Assembly (NCBI GenBank): GCA_017305715.1
Contig: JAFKKG010000027.1
Location: forward strand, 1-64,000
Reading direction: 5' to 3'
Length of the DNA stretch: 64,000 bases
Origin: Hyphomicrobiales bacterium
Lineage (GTDB): Bacteria > Pseudomonadota > Alphaproteobacteria > Rhizobiales > Xanthobacteraceae
The notes beneath the pieces were generated by a model that was not told the DNA's origin, did no database searches, and saw only the letters and a program-made list of their open reading frames with translations. Position numbers and translations under genes: made by a program. Of this stretch, positions 1 through 7,841 are shown piece after piece; positions within the stretch are counted from its first letter, which is position 1, and every line of letters starts with the position of its first letter.

Positions 1-375
1 CATACAGGGCAGCGGAGAACATCCGACATTCCCTGCGCGATGGCTTTACGGCTTATCACGTGCTCTCCCCGGAGAACGGCTCTTTTGCCTCCGTTGCGCC
101 CTGGGAAGTCAGATGCCCCCAGGTGCATGGACGCCAGCAACGCGGCGTCGGGACCACACGCTTTTGCCGTACGCTTCGGCCGCGCTCGTCAGGCGACAAC
201 CTCCACGTCCACCGCTCCCCGCCCAACGTCCGTGACGACGGCCGACGCCCTTCTGAACAGGACGGGATGGGCAAAGTCGTAGCCCTGATTTGCCACTTCG
301 GAAAAGCGAAATATTTTTTATTTCGGGGCTTGACATCAATTCTGCAAATCAGAACTGATTTGCCTGTCGGGCACA
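1..375. repeat. Bradyrhizobium-type intergenic repeat (putative), non-coding
   Basis: This stretch carries a block that I recognise as recurring in intergenic regions of Bradyrhizobium genomes: a segment beginning around CCCTGCGCGATGGCTTTACG at 34-53, continuing through CGTGCTCTCCCCGG, and ending with AAATCAG/CTGATTT near 345-362. Short open frames exist on both strands but overlap each other and look like no protein I know, so I call it non-coding. It ends with a perfect inverted repeat at 344-363 (arms GCAAATCAG/CTGATTTGC around AA). The identification as a multi-copy family rests on memory only. The remaining bases to 469 hold nothing that I can support. Confidence 0.45.
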
Positions 376-469
376 GTTAGTATGCAGCCCGGGTGATCAA
401 CGCAACATCCGGGTCGTGTCGCGGAGTTTGTCATTGGACGCATTCGCGCGACCCGTTGGCTGATGCGGG

Positions 470-1024
470 CTACACACTGGGAGACGAGAGCATCAGGAAT
501 TCGGGCGGCACCAGATCGGTCAACCATACGCCGTTGTCGGCAATGAAGAATACGAAGCCTTTGCTGTGCATGTGGCCTGCCCCGACCTTGAAGATCGCCG
601 GCTTTCCGTGACGTTGGCCGACGCGATATGCCGTTGCTTCATCGGCGGACAGGTGCACCTGTTGACGGGCCTGCGGCTTCAAACCCTCCGACAGGATCGC
701 ATCCACGAACCGCGTCGCAGTCCCGTGATACAGCACGCTCGGCGGCTCCCGCGGCAACAGACCGAGGTCCACGGCCACCGAATGCCCCTGAGCGGCGCGA
801 ATGCGCTGCCCGTCATCCGATAGCGAGAACCGCTTCTTGTCGCTGGTCGCCACGACATCCAGCAAATCAGCGCGGCTGAACGAGGTGCCAACGGCATTCC
901 CCTTCGCAATCAAGTCCTCGATGGAGGCCCAACCTTGTTGGTCCAGCACGAGACCAATCGAGTCAGGCTTGTGCCGAAGAACGAAGCTCAGGAATTTGCT
1001 GAGTTGGGTGGGATTTGCGGGCAT
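470..1024 (-). CDS. kptA: RNA 2'-phosphotransferase KptA/Tpt1
   Basis: The 184-residue product matches the Tpt1/KptA family, which transfers a 2'-phosphate from RNA to NAD+, giving ADP-ribose 1''-2''-cyclic phosphate and nicotinamide. Visible signatures are the N-terminal LSKFLSFVLRHKP with the conserved Arg17-His18 pair, KKRFSL around residues 63-68, the G-x-x-IRAxQGHS segment at 72-82, LYHGTA (NAD-binding), and HLSAD further on. Length fits the usual bacterial size of about 180 residues. The ATG at 1024 leads directly into the conserved N-terminus. In yeast the enzyme completes tRNA splicing; its bacterial substrate is not established. It ends the same-strand run after the orphan antitoxin but is separated from it by about 40 bp. 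Confidence 0.93.
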   Translation of the reverse strand: MPANPTQLSKFLSFVLRHKPDSIGLVLDQQGWASIEDLIAKGNAVGTSFSRADLLDVVATSDKKRFSLSDDGQRIRAAQGHSVAVDLGLLPREPPSVLYHGTATRFVDAILSEGLKPQARQQVHLSADEATAYRVGQRHGKPAIFKVGAGHMHSKGFVFFIADNGVWLTDLVPPEFLMLSSPSV

Positions 1025-1065
1025 GGGGATGTGATGTTATCAAGATGATGCGGATGAATCTGCGG

Positions 1066-1464
1066 TCATGCCGCTGACTTTCGTCCGCGAGCCCGGGGCG
1101 GCGCGATCAGCGCCTCTGCCGGAATGTTCCACTCGCGATGCTGCTTCCAGGCCATTTTCATCGTCAGTCCACGCTTCCTGGTCAGGACGTCGGATGCGCG
1201 CTGCCGCGAGCCGAGCAGACGGCCAAGATCGGCCTGGGTATAGCCGCTCGTTTCCATGCGATAACGAATCGCATCGATCGTCCCCGGCTGCTCGATCGGC
1301 CAGCGCTTGCGCTCGTAGTCCTCGACGATCAACGCGAGAAGATCGAACCGATCCGCTTCCGCCGTGCCCGGCTTCGGTTCCTTTTCGAAGTACCGCTCGA
1401 TCTCTTCGAGGGCCTCGTCATATTCGGCCTTGGTCCGAATTGGACGGATCATTTTTTTCGCCAT
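1066..1464 (-). CDS. higA: HigA-type antitoxin, helix-turn-helix (orphan)
   Basis: The 132-residue protein resembles the HigA antitoxin group with a long N-terminal region (COG5499 type). Residues 9-60 carry the acidic helical segment typical of that family (TKAEYDEALEEIERYF), and a Cro/C1-type helix-turn-helix follows at about 70-115 (SGYTQADLGRLLGSRQRASDVL, then the RxRGLTM region). Such antitoxins neutralise a HigB mRNA interferase and repress their own operon. Here no toxin gene precedes it: only the C-terminal HigB-like tail survives, overlapping its start codon. The Lys/Arg-rich C-terminus (RARGRKSAA) is unusual but minor. It may persist as a regulator or an anti-addiction remnant; that is inference. 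Confidence 0.85.
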   Translation of the reverse strand: MAKKMIRPIRTKAEYDEALEEIERYFEKEPKPGTAEADRFDLLALIVEDYERKRWPIEQPGTIDAIRYRMETSGYTQADLGRLLGSRQRASDVLTRKRGLTMKMAWKQHREWNIPAEALIAPPRARGRKSAA

Positions 1465-1511
1465 GACACGGTCTCCAGGTCGATGCGGTCGTATTCTTGC
1501 GAGACGGCGGG
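1449..1511 (-). pseudogene. HigB toxin remnant (C-terminal tail only)
   Basis: Read on the minus strand, the bases just upstream of and overlapping the higA start encode SQEYDRIDLETV followed by SWRKK and a TGA inside higA. EYD-x-ID-x-x-(T/A)-V is the ending that I know from rhizobial HigB/RelE-fold toxins (THAEYDxID...), and the overlap of toxin end and antitoxin start is the normal higBA arrangement. Going upstream the frame meets a TAA at 1512-1514, inside a REP-like palindrome, and no further HigB sequence is visible. The toxin gene has therefore lost everything but roughly its last 15-20 codons. Confidence 0.6.
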
Positions 1512-1530
1512 TTAAAGAGAACCCGCCCTA
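1506..1530. repeat. REP-like palindrome (GGCGGGTT/AACCCGCC)
   Basis: There is a perfect 8-bp inverted repeat, GGCGGGTT at 1506-1513 and AACCCGCC at 1520-1527, with a 6-nt loop, followed by CTA. This GTAGGGCGGGTT...AACCCGCC signature resembles the short REP elements scattered through Bradyrhizobium chromosomes (family assignment from memory). It marks the point where HigB homology stops. Confidence 0.6.
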
Positions 1531-1541
1531 CGAGCTACGGT

Positions 1542-2249
1542 TCATCCACGTTTGAACTCACCGCCATGAAGCCCAAGTGGGGCACCCCTCGACGTGAAAC
1601 CACCGTGGAGATACCCACCATTCAACCTCTGCAACCAGACCAGAGGCCGAACGGTACCCGTCGTTATCGGATCACCCGTTATGCCGAAAGAGTTCAATGG
1701 CCAAATTCCGACTGGAACGATTTCGAGCGTCGCGCGCACCAGCTTCGTTCCATCCCCGAAGCTCTTTCCGATATCGAGCGGATCGACCCTCTCTACGGTC
1801 ATCGGATTGGCTGGATCACGAAAGCGAACCAGCAGCGGCAGGCTTGTCAAAGGCAGTTCGCGCTTCCCGGACAAACGCCCGAGCTGCTTCAAGCCTTCAT
1901 CGATCGGTTCTGGCAGTGCCCCGCCCGGAAAATTGAACGCACGAAGGATGATGGTTTCGGGCGTCGACCGGAGATCGGAGTCCGCTTTGAGAAGCGCGAA
2001 CAAGGTACCGCGCGAGCCCAGATCAACGGCCACCGCTTCTCCACGGTAATCGACGATGCCCGGCGACTGCCCTGCGAACCGTGATTGCTTGCTGTAGGTA
2101 ACTTCGACGACGCCTGATCCGACTTTGGCCTCGCCATCGACCTGCGCTTCAAGCGTCAGGCGATATCGCATGGTGACGCTCGGATAGGCCGTCACCCAGA
2201 ACACGACTGCGCCGGCGATCAGCAAGCTCGCGATGCTGAGCCACTTCAT
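1542..2249 (-). CDS. membrane-anchored hypothetical protein
   Basis: No family was recognised. The chosen ATG at 2249 gives 235 residues beginning MKWLSIASLLIAGAVVFWV, a single N-terminal hydrophobic segment that could be a signal anchor; an earlier in-frame start at 2300 would add 17 polar residues in front of it and seems less likely. The remainder is soluble-looking, with alternating beta-type segments (MRYRLTLEAQVDGEAKVGSGVVEVTY) and a Gly/Pro-rich tail, suggesting a periplasmic domain held in the inner membrane. It lies upstream of the higBA remnant on the same strand, with the REP-like element between them. Function unknown. Confidence 0.7.
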   Translation of the reverse strand: MKWLSIASLLIAGAVVFWVTAYPSVTMRYRLTLEAQVDGEAKVGSGVVEVTYSKQSRFAGQSPGIVDYRGEAVAVDLGSRGTLFALLKADSDLRSTPETIILRAFNFPGGALPEPIDEGLKQLGRLSGKRELPLTSLPLLVRFRDPANPMTVERVDPLDIGKSFGDGTKLVRATLEIVPVGIWPLNSFGITGDPITTGTVRPLVWLQRLNGGYLHGGFTSRGAPLGLHGGEFKRG

Positions 2250-2360
2250 TCGAATAGCCCGTGAGATACGATAGCGACCGTCTGCCCTTCCATCGTCCAT
2301 ACATGGCGCAGCTTCATTGACATTTCGCTGCGCCCCACGGTTGCAATTGCGCCCGCCCCG

Positions 2361-2429
2361 TTAACCCCGCTTCTTAAGCACCCGTCCACCATGGCCGGAC
2401 CGGCCGGGCGCTTAACCATTCCGGTTAAC
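2361..2429. promoter_or_regulatory. cluster of four TTAA(C/G) half-sites, possible CtrA-like sites
   Basis: In this GC-rich gap, TTAAC occurs at 2361, 2412 and 2425 and TTAAG at 2374. They fall into two pairs, each with a 9-bp spacer between the TTAA cores. The alphaproteobacterial CtrA box is TTAA-N7-TTAA(C), so spacing does not fit the canonical site. The region separates the divergent 1542-2249 and 2483-2608 genes. Weak candidate only. Confidence 0.2.
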
Positions 2430-2482
2430 ATCCCCTCAATCCACGCCCGACAAATCTAGCGACCGGACTGGGAGTGATTGCC

Positions 2483-2608
2483 GTGGACACCTTTACGCTG
2501 GACGCCTTTGCCATCGAATTCATCGGGCTGATGATGGTGGCGCTCTGCCTTGTCGTGCTCGCGGTGCCCAGCGGGCGCCGGCCGCCCAAGCATATCCGCT
2601 ACGAGTAA
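2483..2608 (+). CDS. small single-pass membrane protein (41 aa)
   Basis: A GTG start at 2483, with GGGAG at 2470-2474 as a ribosome-binding site, opens a 41-codon frame ending at TAA 2606-2608. The product has an acidic start (VDTFTLDAF), one hydrophobic helix ([18 protein letters not shown]) and a basic tail ([10 protein letters not shown]), which by the positive-inside rule would place the C-terminus in the cytoplasm. No known family was recognised. It could be a chance frame; good Shine-Dalgarno spacing and a coherent membrane topology favour a real small protein. Confidence 0.5.
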   Translation: MDTFTLDAFAIEFIGLMMVALCLVVLAVPSGRRPPKHIRYE

Positions 2609-2799
2609 TTCGCTTCCGGCGAAGCCCGGGTTTCCTTGGCCGGCACCACCGATTGCAGGCGTGCTCCAGGCCCGTCCTGCCGGGAAACGCACGCAGAAAG
2701 CGGTGCTTTGGCCCTCATTACGGACCAAATTTTGTCCAAAGACCCTTGACATACCAGCGCTTTAGGCAGAACGCCTGTCATAAGCGTCATGGACTGTTC

Positions 2800-3957
2800 A
2801 TGGATCTGATTACCACCACTTCCGACCTCGCGGCTGCCTGCGATCGCCTCTCCAAGCACCCGGTCATCACCGTCGACACGGAGTTCCTCCGCGAGACGAC
2901 CTACTATCCCCTGCTCTGCGTCGTGCAAATGGCGAGCGCGGACGAAGCCGTCGTGGTCGACACGCTGGCCGAGGGCATCGACCTCAAGCCGTTCTTCGCG
3001 CTGATGGGCAATGAGGCGGTGCTGAAGGTGTTTCATGCCGCCCGCCAGGACATCGAGATCGTCTGGCACCAGTCCGGCACGATTCCGCACCCGATCTTCG
3101 ATACCCAGGTCGCCGCCATGGTGCTCGGCTATGGCGACAGCATCGCCTATGACGCGCTGGTCGAGCGCATCACCGGCCACCGTCCGGACAAGACCCATCG
3201 CTTCACCGACTGGTCGCGGCGGCCGCTCTCATCCGAGCAGATGCATTACGCGGTCTCCGACGTCACCCATTTGCGCGACGTGTTCGCGGCGCTCGACGCC
3301 GACCTGAAGAAGCGCGGCCGCAGCGAATGGGTCAGCGAGGAGATGGAAGTGCTGACCTCGCCGAGGACCTATGATTTCCACCCCGAGCGCGCCTGGGAGC
3401 GGCTCAAGACGCGGGTGCGCAAGCCGAAGGAATTGGCCGTGCTGATGGAAGTCGCGGCCTGGCGCGAACAGGAAGCGCAAACCCGCGACGTGCCGCGTTC
3501 GCGCGTGCTCAAGGACGACGCGGTTGGCGACATCGCCACCCATGCCCCGACCTCGCTGGAGCGGCTCGCCAGTCTGCGCTCGCTGCCCAAAGGGTTCGAC
3601 CGGTCCAAATGGGGCGCGGACATCGTCGCCGCCGTGCAGCGCGGCGTTGCACGGGATCCTGCCACGTTGCCGAAACTCGAAAAGCCGCGCGGCAATTCGA
3701 ATGGGGCTGCGACCGTCGAACTGTTGAAAGTGCTGCTGCGAATGACGTCAGAGCGCCATGCGGTGGCCAGCAAGGTGATCGCCACCGTCGACGACCTCGA
3801 AGCGATCGCCGCCGACGACAAGGCCGACGTCGCCGCCCTGCATGGCTGGCGCCGCGAATTGTTTGGCGAAGCGGCGCTGAACCTGAAGCACGGCCGGCTG
3901 GCGCTGGCGATCGAAAAAGGCCGCGTGGTCCGGGTCGATCGCGACAAGGCGGTTTGA
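2800..3957 (+). CDS. rnd: ribonuclease D
   Basis: The product is a DEDD-family 3'-5' exoribonuclease of 385 residues that trims the 3' ends of stable RNA precursors such as tRNA. Exo motifs are visible: Exo I VDTEFLRE (Asp26, Glu28), Exo II in [11 protein letters not shown], and Exo [12 protein letters not shown] with the Tyr of the DEDDy group. Two C-terminal HRDC-like helical regions follow, around residues 205-290 and 305-370. The ATG at 2800 places Exo I at the usual distance from the N-terminus; the reading frame stays open upstream to 2653 but that extension has no similarity to the family. Length agrees with rhizobial Rnd proteins. Confidence 0.96.
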   Translation: MDLITTTSDLAAACDRLSKHPVITVDTEFLRETTYYPLLCVVQMASADEAVVVDTLAEGIDLKPFFALMGNEAVLKVFHAARQDIEIVWHQSGTIPHPIFDTQVAAMVLGYGDSIAYDALVERITGHRPDKTHRFTDWSRRPLSSEQMHYAVSDVTHLRDVFAALDADLKKRGRSEWVSEEMEVLTSPRTYDFHPERAWERLKTRVRKPKELAVLMEVAAWREQEAQTRDVPRSRVLKDDAVGDIATHAPTSLERLASLRSLPKGFDRSKWGADIVAAVQRGVARDPATLPKLEKPRGNSNGAATVELLKVLLRMTSERHAVASKVIATVDDLEAIAADDKADVAALHGWRRELFGEAALNLKHGRLALAIEKGRVVRVDRDKAV

Positions 3958-3974
3958 AACGCGGCAGTGGGGCC

Positions 3975-4090
3975 TGCATGGTTCGAGACGCGCTTCGCGC
4001 TCCTCACCATGAGGATTTAACATCTCATGTGAAGCTCTACCCCTCATCCTGAGGAGCCGTGCGCTTGCGCGGCGTCTCGAAGGATGAAAG
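3975..4090. repeat. Bradyrhizobium intergenic repeat
   Basis: The gap downstream of rnd contains the motif series GGTTCGAGACGCGCTTCGCG, CTCCTCACCATGAGGAT, CCTCATCCTGAGGAG and GCGGCGTCTCGAAGGATG. I recognise it as a repeat seen in many copies in Bradyrhizobium and relatives. CCATGAGGAT and CCTCATCCTGAGG form internal inverted repeats, and the outer GAGACGC and GCGTCTC form the ends. It lies between the convergent rnd and autotransporter-like genes. Copy number cannot be shown from this window. Confidence 0.6.
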
Positions 4091-4098
4091 CCCGCAAC

Positions 4099-5226
4099 TC
4101 ACCACTTCAACTCGACACCGAACGTGCCCTGGTGCGAGCGCATCGCGGCGCGGAATTTGGCGTCGTAGTTGATGTAGAGCCGCGCGGCGTTGGTCAGACT
4201 GAGCGAGGCTGACGCGCCGGCATCGGCGCCGTATTGGCTTTCGCCGATACCCTGGAATGTCACGCTCTGGTTGCCGAGGCTGACGGTGGTGTCGGAGAAA
4301 TTCTGCATCACATTGTTGACGAACTTGCCATAGGCCGACAGGTCAAAAACCTTCTTGTCGAAGATCCAGTAGTGGCCGACCTCGGCGCCGACCAGCACGC
4401 GAAAACGCTGCACGGTGGCGCCGGTGGCCGATACCGGAAAGAGGCCGCCGGACTCCTGCATCCCGCCGGTCTCGGCGCGGACATATTCGACCGCACCCTT
4501 GGGCACGATCCGGTTCTGGTCCTTGGTCCAGTAATAGCTGATCTCGCTCAGCACGCCGTCGAGCCTTGCGTCGTAGCCGGCGGTCGCAAAACCGAAACCG
4601 GTATCGCGGCGCGAGTTGATGTTGCCGACTCCGTGCACGATCGCGCTGGCCCAGGTCCATGGCCCGGCATCGAGCGAGGCATTGAAGCCGAACTGCGTCA
4701 GATCGATCCGCGCCGATTGCAGCGCCAGCGGCACGTCGACATCGGTGCGGCTCTGGTCGACGGAGAAACCGACATTGAAACCGGGTACGATGCGCGCGCC
4801 GACGCCGGCGATGCCGCCCCAGGTCTTTCGGCTGTCGCCGGCGAACAGGCCGACCGGTGCGTTGGTCGCGGAAATGCCGTAGCCCTCGAACCAGGTGCGG
4901 TAGCGCGGGGTTTCCGTGCTCTCGGAGGCGCCGCCGCCACCCGGATTGGTCCGCATGATGCGGCCAATACCGCTGGCGGCGCCGAACCGCTCCAGGAAAT
5001 TGCTGCCGAGATCGGTGATCGCCGAGGTCGATGACACCATCGCGTTGATCATTTCCGGCGTCGGGGTTGGCGCCGGTCTATCGCGCGGGTCTTGGCGCGG
5101 ACGCTCCTGCGCCTGCGCGGATGACACCACGCCGACGGCGAGCACTCCAGCGAGCGCAGCAAGTCGCGCGAGCGCACGACCAGCCTCGATCCACTCAACT
5201 CGCGATGAGCAGCGCATCCCGTTCAT
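4099..5226 (-). CDS. outer-membrane autotransporter-type beta-barrel protein
   Basis: The 375-residue product starts with a charged N-terminus and a hydrophobic stretch (LARLAALAGVLAVGVVSSAQA), consistent with a signal peptide cleaved after AQA near residue 39. A Pro-rich linker (RPRQDPRDRPAPTPTPE) follows. From about residue 105 to the end the sequence shows repeated amphipathic strands with many aromatic residues, and it ends ...FGVELKW, a terminal aromatic residue like that recognised by the BAM machinery. This is the layout of an autotransporter barrel (Pfam Autotransporter type) with almost no passenger, so it may act as a porin-like or surface protein. It is monocistronic and convergent with rnd. 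Confidence 0.75.
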   Translation of the reverse strand: MNGMRCSSRVEWIEAGRALARLAALAGVLAVGVVSSAQAQERPRQDPRDRPAPTPTPEMINAMVSSTSAITDLGSNFLERFGAASGIGRIMRTNPGGGGASESTETPRYRTWFEGYGISATNAPVGLFAGDSRKTWGGIAGVGARIVPGFNVGFSVDQSRTDVDVPLALQSARIDLTQFGFNASLDAGPWTWASAIVHGVGNINSRRDTGFGFATAGYDARLDGVLSEISYYWTKDQNRIVPKGAVEYVRAETGGMQESGGLFPVSATGATVQRFRVLVGAEVGHYWIFDKKVFDLSAYGKFVNNVMQNFSDTTVSLGNQSVTFQGIGESQYGADAGASASLSLTNAARLYINYDAKFRAAMRSHQGTFGVELKW

Positions 5227-5381
5227 TCCCGATCAAAGCGCCCGCTCAAGAAAATCGCCGATAAACCGGTCGGCACACCGGGATTTGGGCCCAGTTCATG
5301 CGGAGCGTCAATCGGCTACAGTGGCGCCAAGGACTGAATACGGCTGCTGTTGTTCGGCAGCCACAGGTCGCTGACCCATCC

Positions 5382-6050
5382 CTATCCGGAATTGGCCTGG
5401 CCCGACGCGGGCCAGATCAGGCTGCCGACCGGCGCGGATTGTCCCGATATCCTGCAGATGCCGCCCTCGAGGCGAACCTTGCCGCTGGCGAGCAGCCGCA
5501 GCGCCTCCGGATATATCCGGTGCTCGATACCGAGAATCCGCTCGGCCAGCGTCTCGGATGTGTCGCCATCGGCGACAGCAACCGCGCCCTGCATCAGAAT
5601 CGGCCCCGCATCGGTTTCCGGGATCACGAAATGCACGGTGGCGCCGGAAATCTTCACGCCGGTCGCGAGCGCCTGGCCATGCGGGTCGAGGCCCGGAAAG
5701 GACGGCAGCAGCGAGGGATGGATGTTGAGCATCCTACCGTACCAGCGTTGAACGAAATCGGCGGTGAACAGCCGCATGAATCCGCCGAGGCAGATCAGCT
5801 CGACGCTCTTTTCATCCAGCGCCCGTTGCAGCTCGGCCTCGAAGCCGGCGCGGTCCTTGCCGAACGGCTTGCTCTCGATCACGGTCGTGGGAATGCCGCT
5901 GGCGGCGGCCTTTTCGAGACCACCGGCATCGCCGCGGTTGGAAATCACCGTGACGATCTCGGCCGGGAAATCCGGATGCTTGGCCGCATCGATCAGCGCG
6001 GCCATGTTCGATCCGCGTCCGGAGATCAGGATGGCGACGCGGCGCTTCAT
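5382..6050 (-). CDS. purN: phosphoribosylglycinamide formyltransferase PurN
   Basis: This 222-residue enzyme uses 10-formyl-THF to formylate GAR in purine biosynthesis. Signature segments are ILISGRGSNM at the N-terminus (phosphate binding), NIHPSLLPSFPG carrying the catalytic Asn and His, and HFVIPETDAGPI carrying the catalytic Asp. The ATG at 6050 gives MKRRVAILISGRG; the frame remains open upstream into purM, but those residues are purM sequence in another frame. Only 4 bp separate it from the purM stop, so the two are co-transcribed as purM-purN. Confidence 0.97.
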   Translation of the reverse strand: MKRRVAILISGRGSNMAALIDAAKHPDFPAEIVTVISNRGDAGGLEKAAASGIPTTVIESKPFGKDRAGFEAELQRALDEKSVELICLGGFMRLFTADFVQRWYGRMLNIHPSLLPSFPGLDPHGQALATGVKISGATVHFVIPETDAGPILMQGAVAVADGDTSETLAERILGIEHRIYPEALRLLASGKVRLEGGICRISGQSAPVGSLIWPASGQANSG

Positions 6051-6054
6051 GGCC

Positions 6055-7128
6055 TCACCGCAACAGGTCCAGATGACCGTTATAGACCACGCGGTGCTCG
6101 CCCTCGGCCGCAATCACTTCGCCCAGAAGGGCGACGGTCTCGCCGCCCTCGGTGAAGATTTCGGTCACCTTGTCGATCGCATCCGGCTTGACGATGGCGA
6201 TCATGCCGATGCCGCAATTGAAAGTGCGCAGCAATTCGAGTTCGGCGATGCCGCCCTGCTCGGCCAGCCATTTGAACACCGGCAACACCGGCAGCCGCGC
6301 CAGGTCGATGCCGACGCCGAGATGTTTGGGCAGCACGCGCGGGATGTTGTCGGTGAAACCGCCGCCGGTGATATGGGCGAGGCCCTTGATCGCGCCGGTT
6401 TCACGGATCGCGCGCAGGCAGGATTTGACATAGAGCCGCGTCGGCGCCAGCAGCGCGCCGCCGAGCGTCATCACCGGCGAGAACGGCGCCGGCGCATCAA
6501 AGCCGAGGCCGGAGTTCTCGACGATCTTGCGGACCAGCGAAAAGCCGTTGGAATGCACGCCGGAGGACGCCAGCCCAATCACGGCATCGCCGATGGCGAT
6601 ATCGCCGCTCGGCAGCAGCGTGCCGCGCTCGGCGGCCCCCACCGCGAAGCCGGCCAGATCATAGTCGCCGTCCTTGTAGAGGCCGGGCATTTCGGCGGTC
6701 TCGCCACCGATCAGGGCGCAGCCGCTTTCGCGGCAGCCCTCGGCGACGCCGGCCACGATGGCCGCGGCGGCTTCCGGATCGAGCTTGCCGCAGGCGAAAT
6801 AGTCGAGGAAGAACAGTGGTTCGGCGCCCTGCACCACGAGGTCGTTCACCGACATCGCCACCAGATCGATGCCGATCCCACTATGCAGCCCGGTCTCGAT
6901 CGCGATCTTGACCTTGGTGCCGACGCCGTCGGTCGCGGCCACCAGCACCGGATCCTTGAACCCGGCCGCCTTGAGGTCGAACAGGCCGCCGAACCCGCCG
7001 ATCTCGGCGTCGGCGCCGGCGCGGGCGGTGGCGCGCACCATCGGCTTGATGAGATCGACCAGGCGATTGCCCGCATCGATATCGACGCCCGAATCGGCGT
7101 AAGTGAGCCCGTTTTTACGGTCGATCAT
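6055..7128 (-). CDS. purM: phosphoribosylformylglycinamidine cyclo-ligase PurM
   Basis: The 357-residue product is AIR synthetase, which closes the imidazole ring from FGAM using ATP. Family features are the start [21 protein letters not shown], the ATP/substrate region [14 protein letters not shown], and the GGETAEMPG motif in the middle. A TTG two codons earlier (7134) is an alternative start; the ATG at 7128 matches rhizobial homologues. It is the first gene of purMN and is divergent from the CDP-alcohol phosphotransferase gene with a 159-bp shared upstream region. A TATACT hexamer near 7204 in that gap could be a -10 element, but I could not pair it with a -35. Confidence 0.97.
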   Translation of the reverse strand: MIDRKNGLTYADSGVDIDAGNRLVDLIKPMVRATARAGADAEIGGFGGLFDLKAAGFKDPVLVAATDGVGTKVKIAIETGLHSGIGIDLVAMSVNDLVVQGAEPLFFLDYFACGKLDPEAAAAIVAGVAEGCRESGCALIGGETAEMPGLYKDGDYDLAGFAVGAAERGTLLPSGDIAIGDAVIGLASSGVHSNGFSLVRKIVENSGLGFDAPAPFSPVMTLGGALLAPTRLYVKSCLRAIRETGAIKGLAHITGGGFTDNIPRVLPKHLGVGIDLARLPVLPVFKWLAEQGGIAELELLRTFNCGIGMIAIVKPDAIDKVTEIFTEGGETVALLGEVIAAEGEHRVVYNGHLDLLR

Positions 7129-7287
7129 GCGCAATTCCCGTCAGAAGACGGCTGGTTACGAGGAATTCCGCGTTCCTGCAATGGCTCGCAAGGGCCGCGG
7201 GCATATACTATGTAGATAACGACCGGACCGCCCCGCAAAGGGCGGGATCTGCTACAAAATAAGGCCGGTAGCCGGGAAGCAACCGAG

Positions 7288-7830
7288 TTGAACATTCCGA
7301 ATATCATTACCCTGGGTCGCATCATCCTGGTGCCCGTGATCGTTTGGGCAATCGCCTCCCGGCAGATGGAAATCGCGTTCGCGATCTTCGTCATTGCCGG
7401 CGTCAGCGACGCCGTCGACGGGTTCCTCGCCAAGCGCCTCAACATGACGAGCGAACTCGGCGCCCTGCTCGATCCGCTCGCCGACAAGGCGCTGCTGGTA
7501 TCGATCTTTGTCGCGCTCGGGATCTGGGGCGCGGTGCCGCTGTGGATCGTGATCCTGGTGGTGTCGCGCGACATCATGATCGTTGCCGCCGTGATCGTGT
7601 CCTGGTTGTTCGACAAGCCGATCCCGATGAAACCCTTGATGGTGTCGAAGCTCAATACGGTCGCACAGGTGGCGTTCGCGGCCCTGGTGCTGGCTTCGCT
7701 CGGCTTCAACTTCAAGCCGGCGCCCTATGACCTGATCCTGATGGGTTTCGTTACGGTCTTTACTTTGGTTTCCGTCTCCCTCTATCTCGTGGAGTGGGTG
7801 CGGCACATGGGCACGATCGAGGCAAACTAA
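7288..7830 (+). CDS. CDP-alcohol phosphatidyltransferase (PgsA-like)
   Basis: This is an integral membrane enzyme of 180 residues in the CDP-alcohol phosphatidyltransferase family, which makes phospholipids such as phosphatidylglycerol phosphate. The family motif D-G-x2-A-R-x8-G-x3-D-x3-D is seen as DAVDGFLAKRLNMTSELG followed by ALLDPLADK, with Lys in place of Arg at one position. About five hydrophobic segments surround it. A TTG start at 7288 (AGTTGAACATTCC) is used because the conserved NIPNIITLGR begins there. It is shorter than canonical PgsA, so cardiolipin-synthase-type (ClsC/Crd1-like) activity is also possible. hdaA follows closely. Confidence 0.85.
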   Translation: MNIPNIITLGRIILVPVIVWAIASRQMEIAFAIFVIAGVSDAVDGFLAKRLNMTSELGALLDPLADKALLVSIFVALGIWGAVPLWIVILVVSRDIMIVAAVIVSWLFDKPIPMKPLMVSKLNTVAQVAFAALVLASLGFNFKPAPYDLILMGFVTVFTLVSVSLYLVEWVRHMGTIEAN

Positions 7831-7841
7831 GGGCTTTTGGT

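Noticed and set aside
2746-2774. TTGACA upstream of rnd as a -35 element
   Set aside because: No acceptable -10 hexamer at 16-18 bp spacing.
7135-7287. Riboswitch ahead of purM
   Set aside because: No conserved purine riboswitch core or plausible expression platform was visible.
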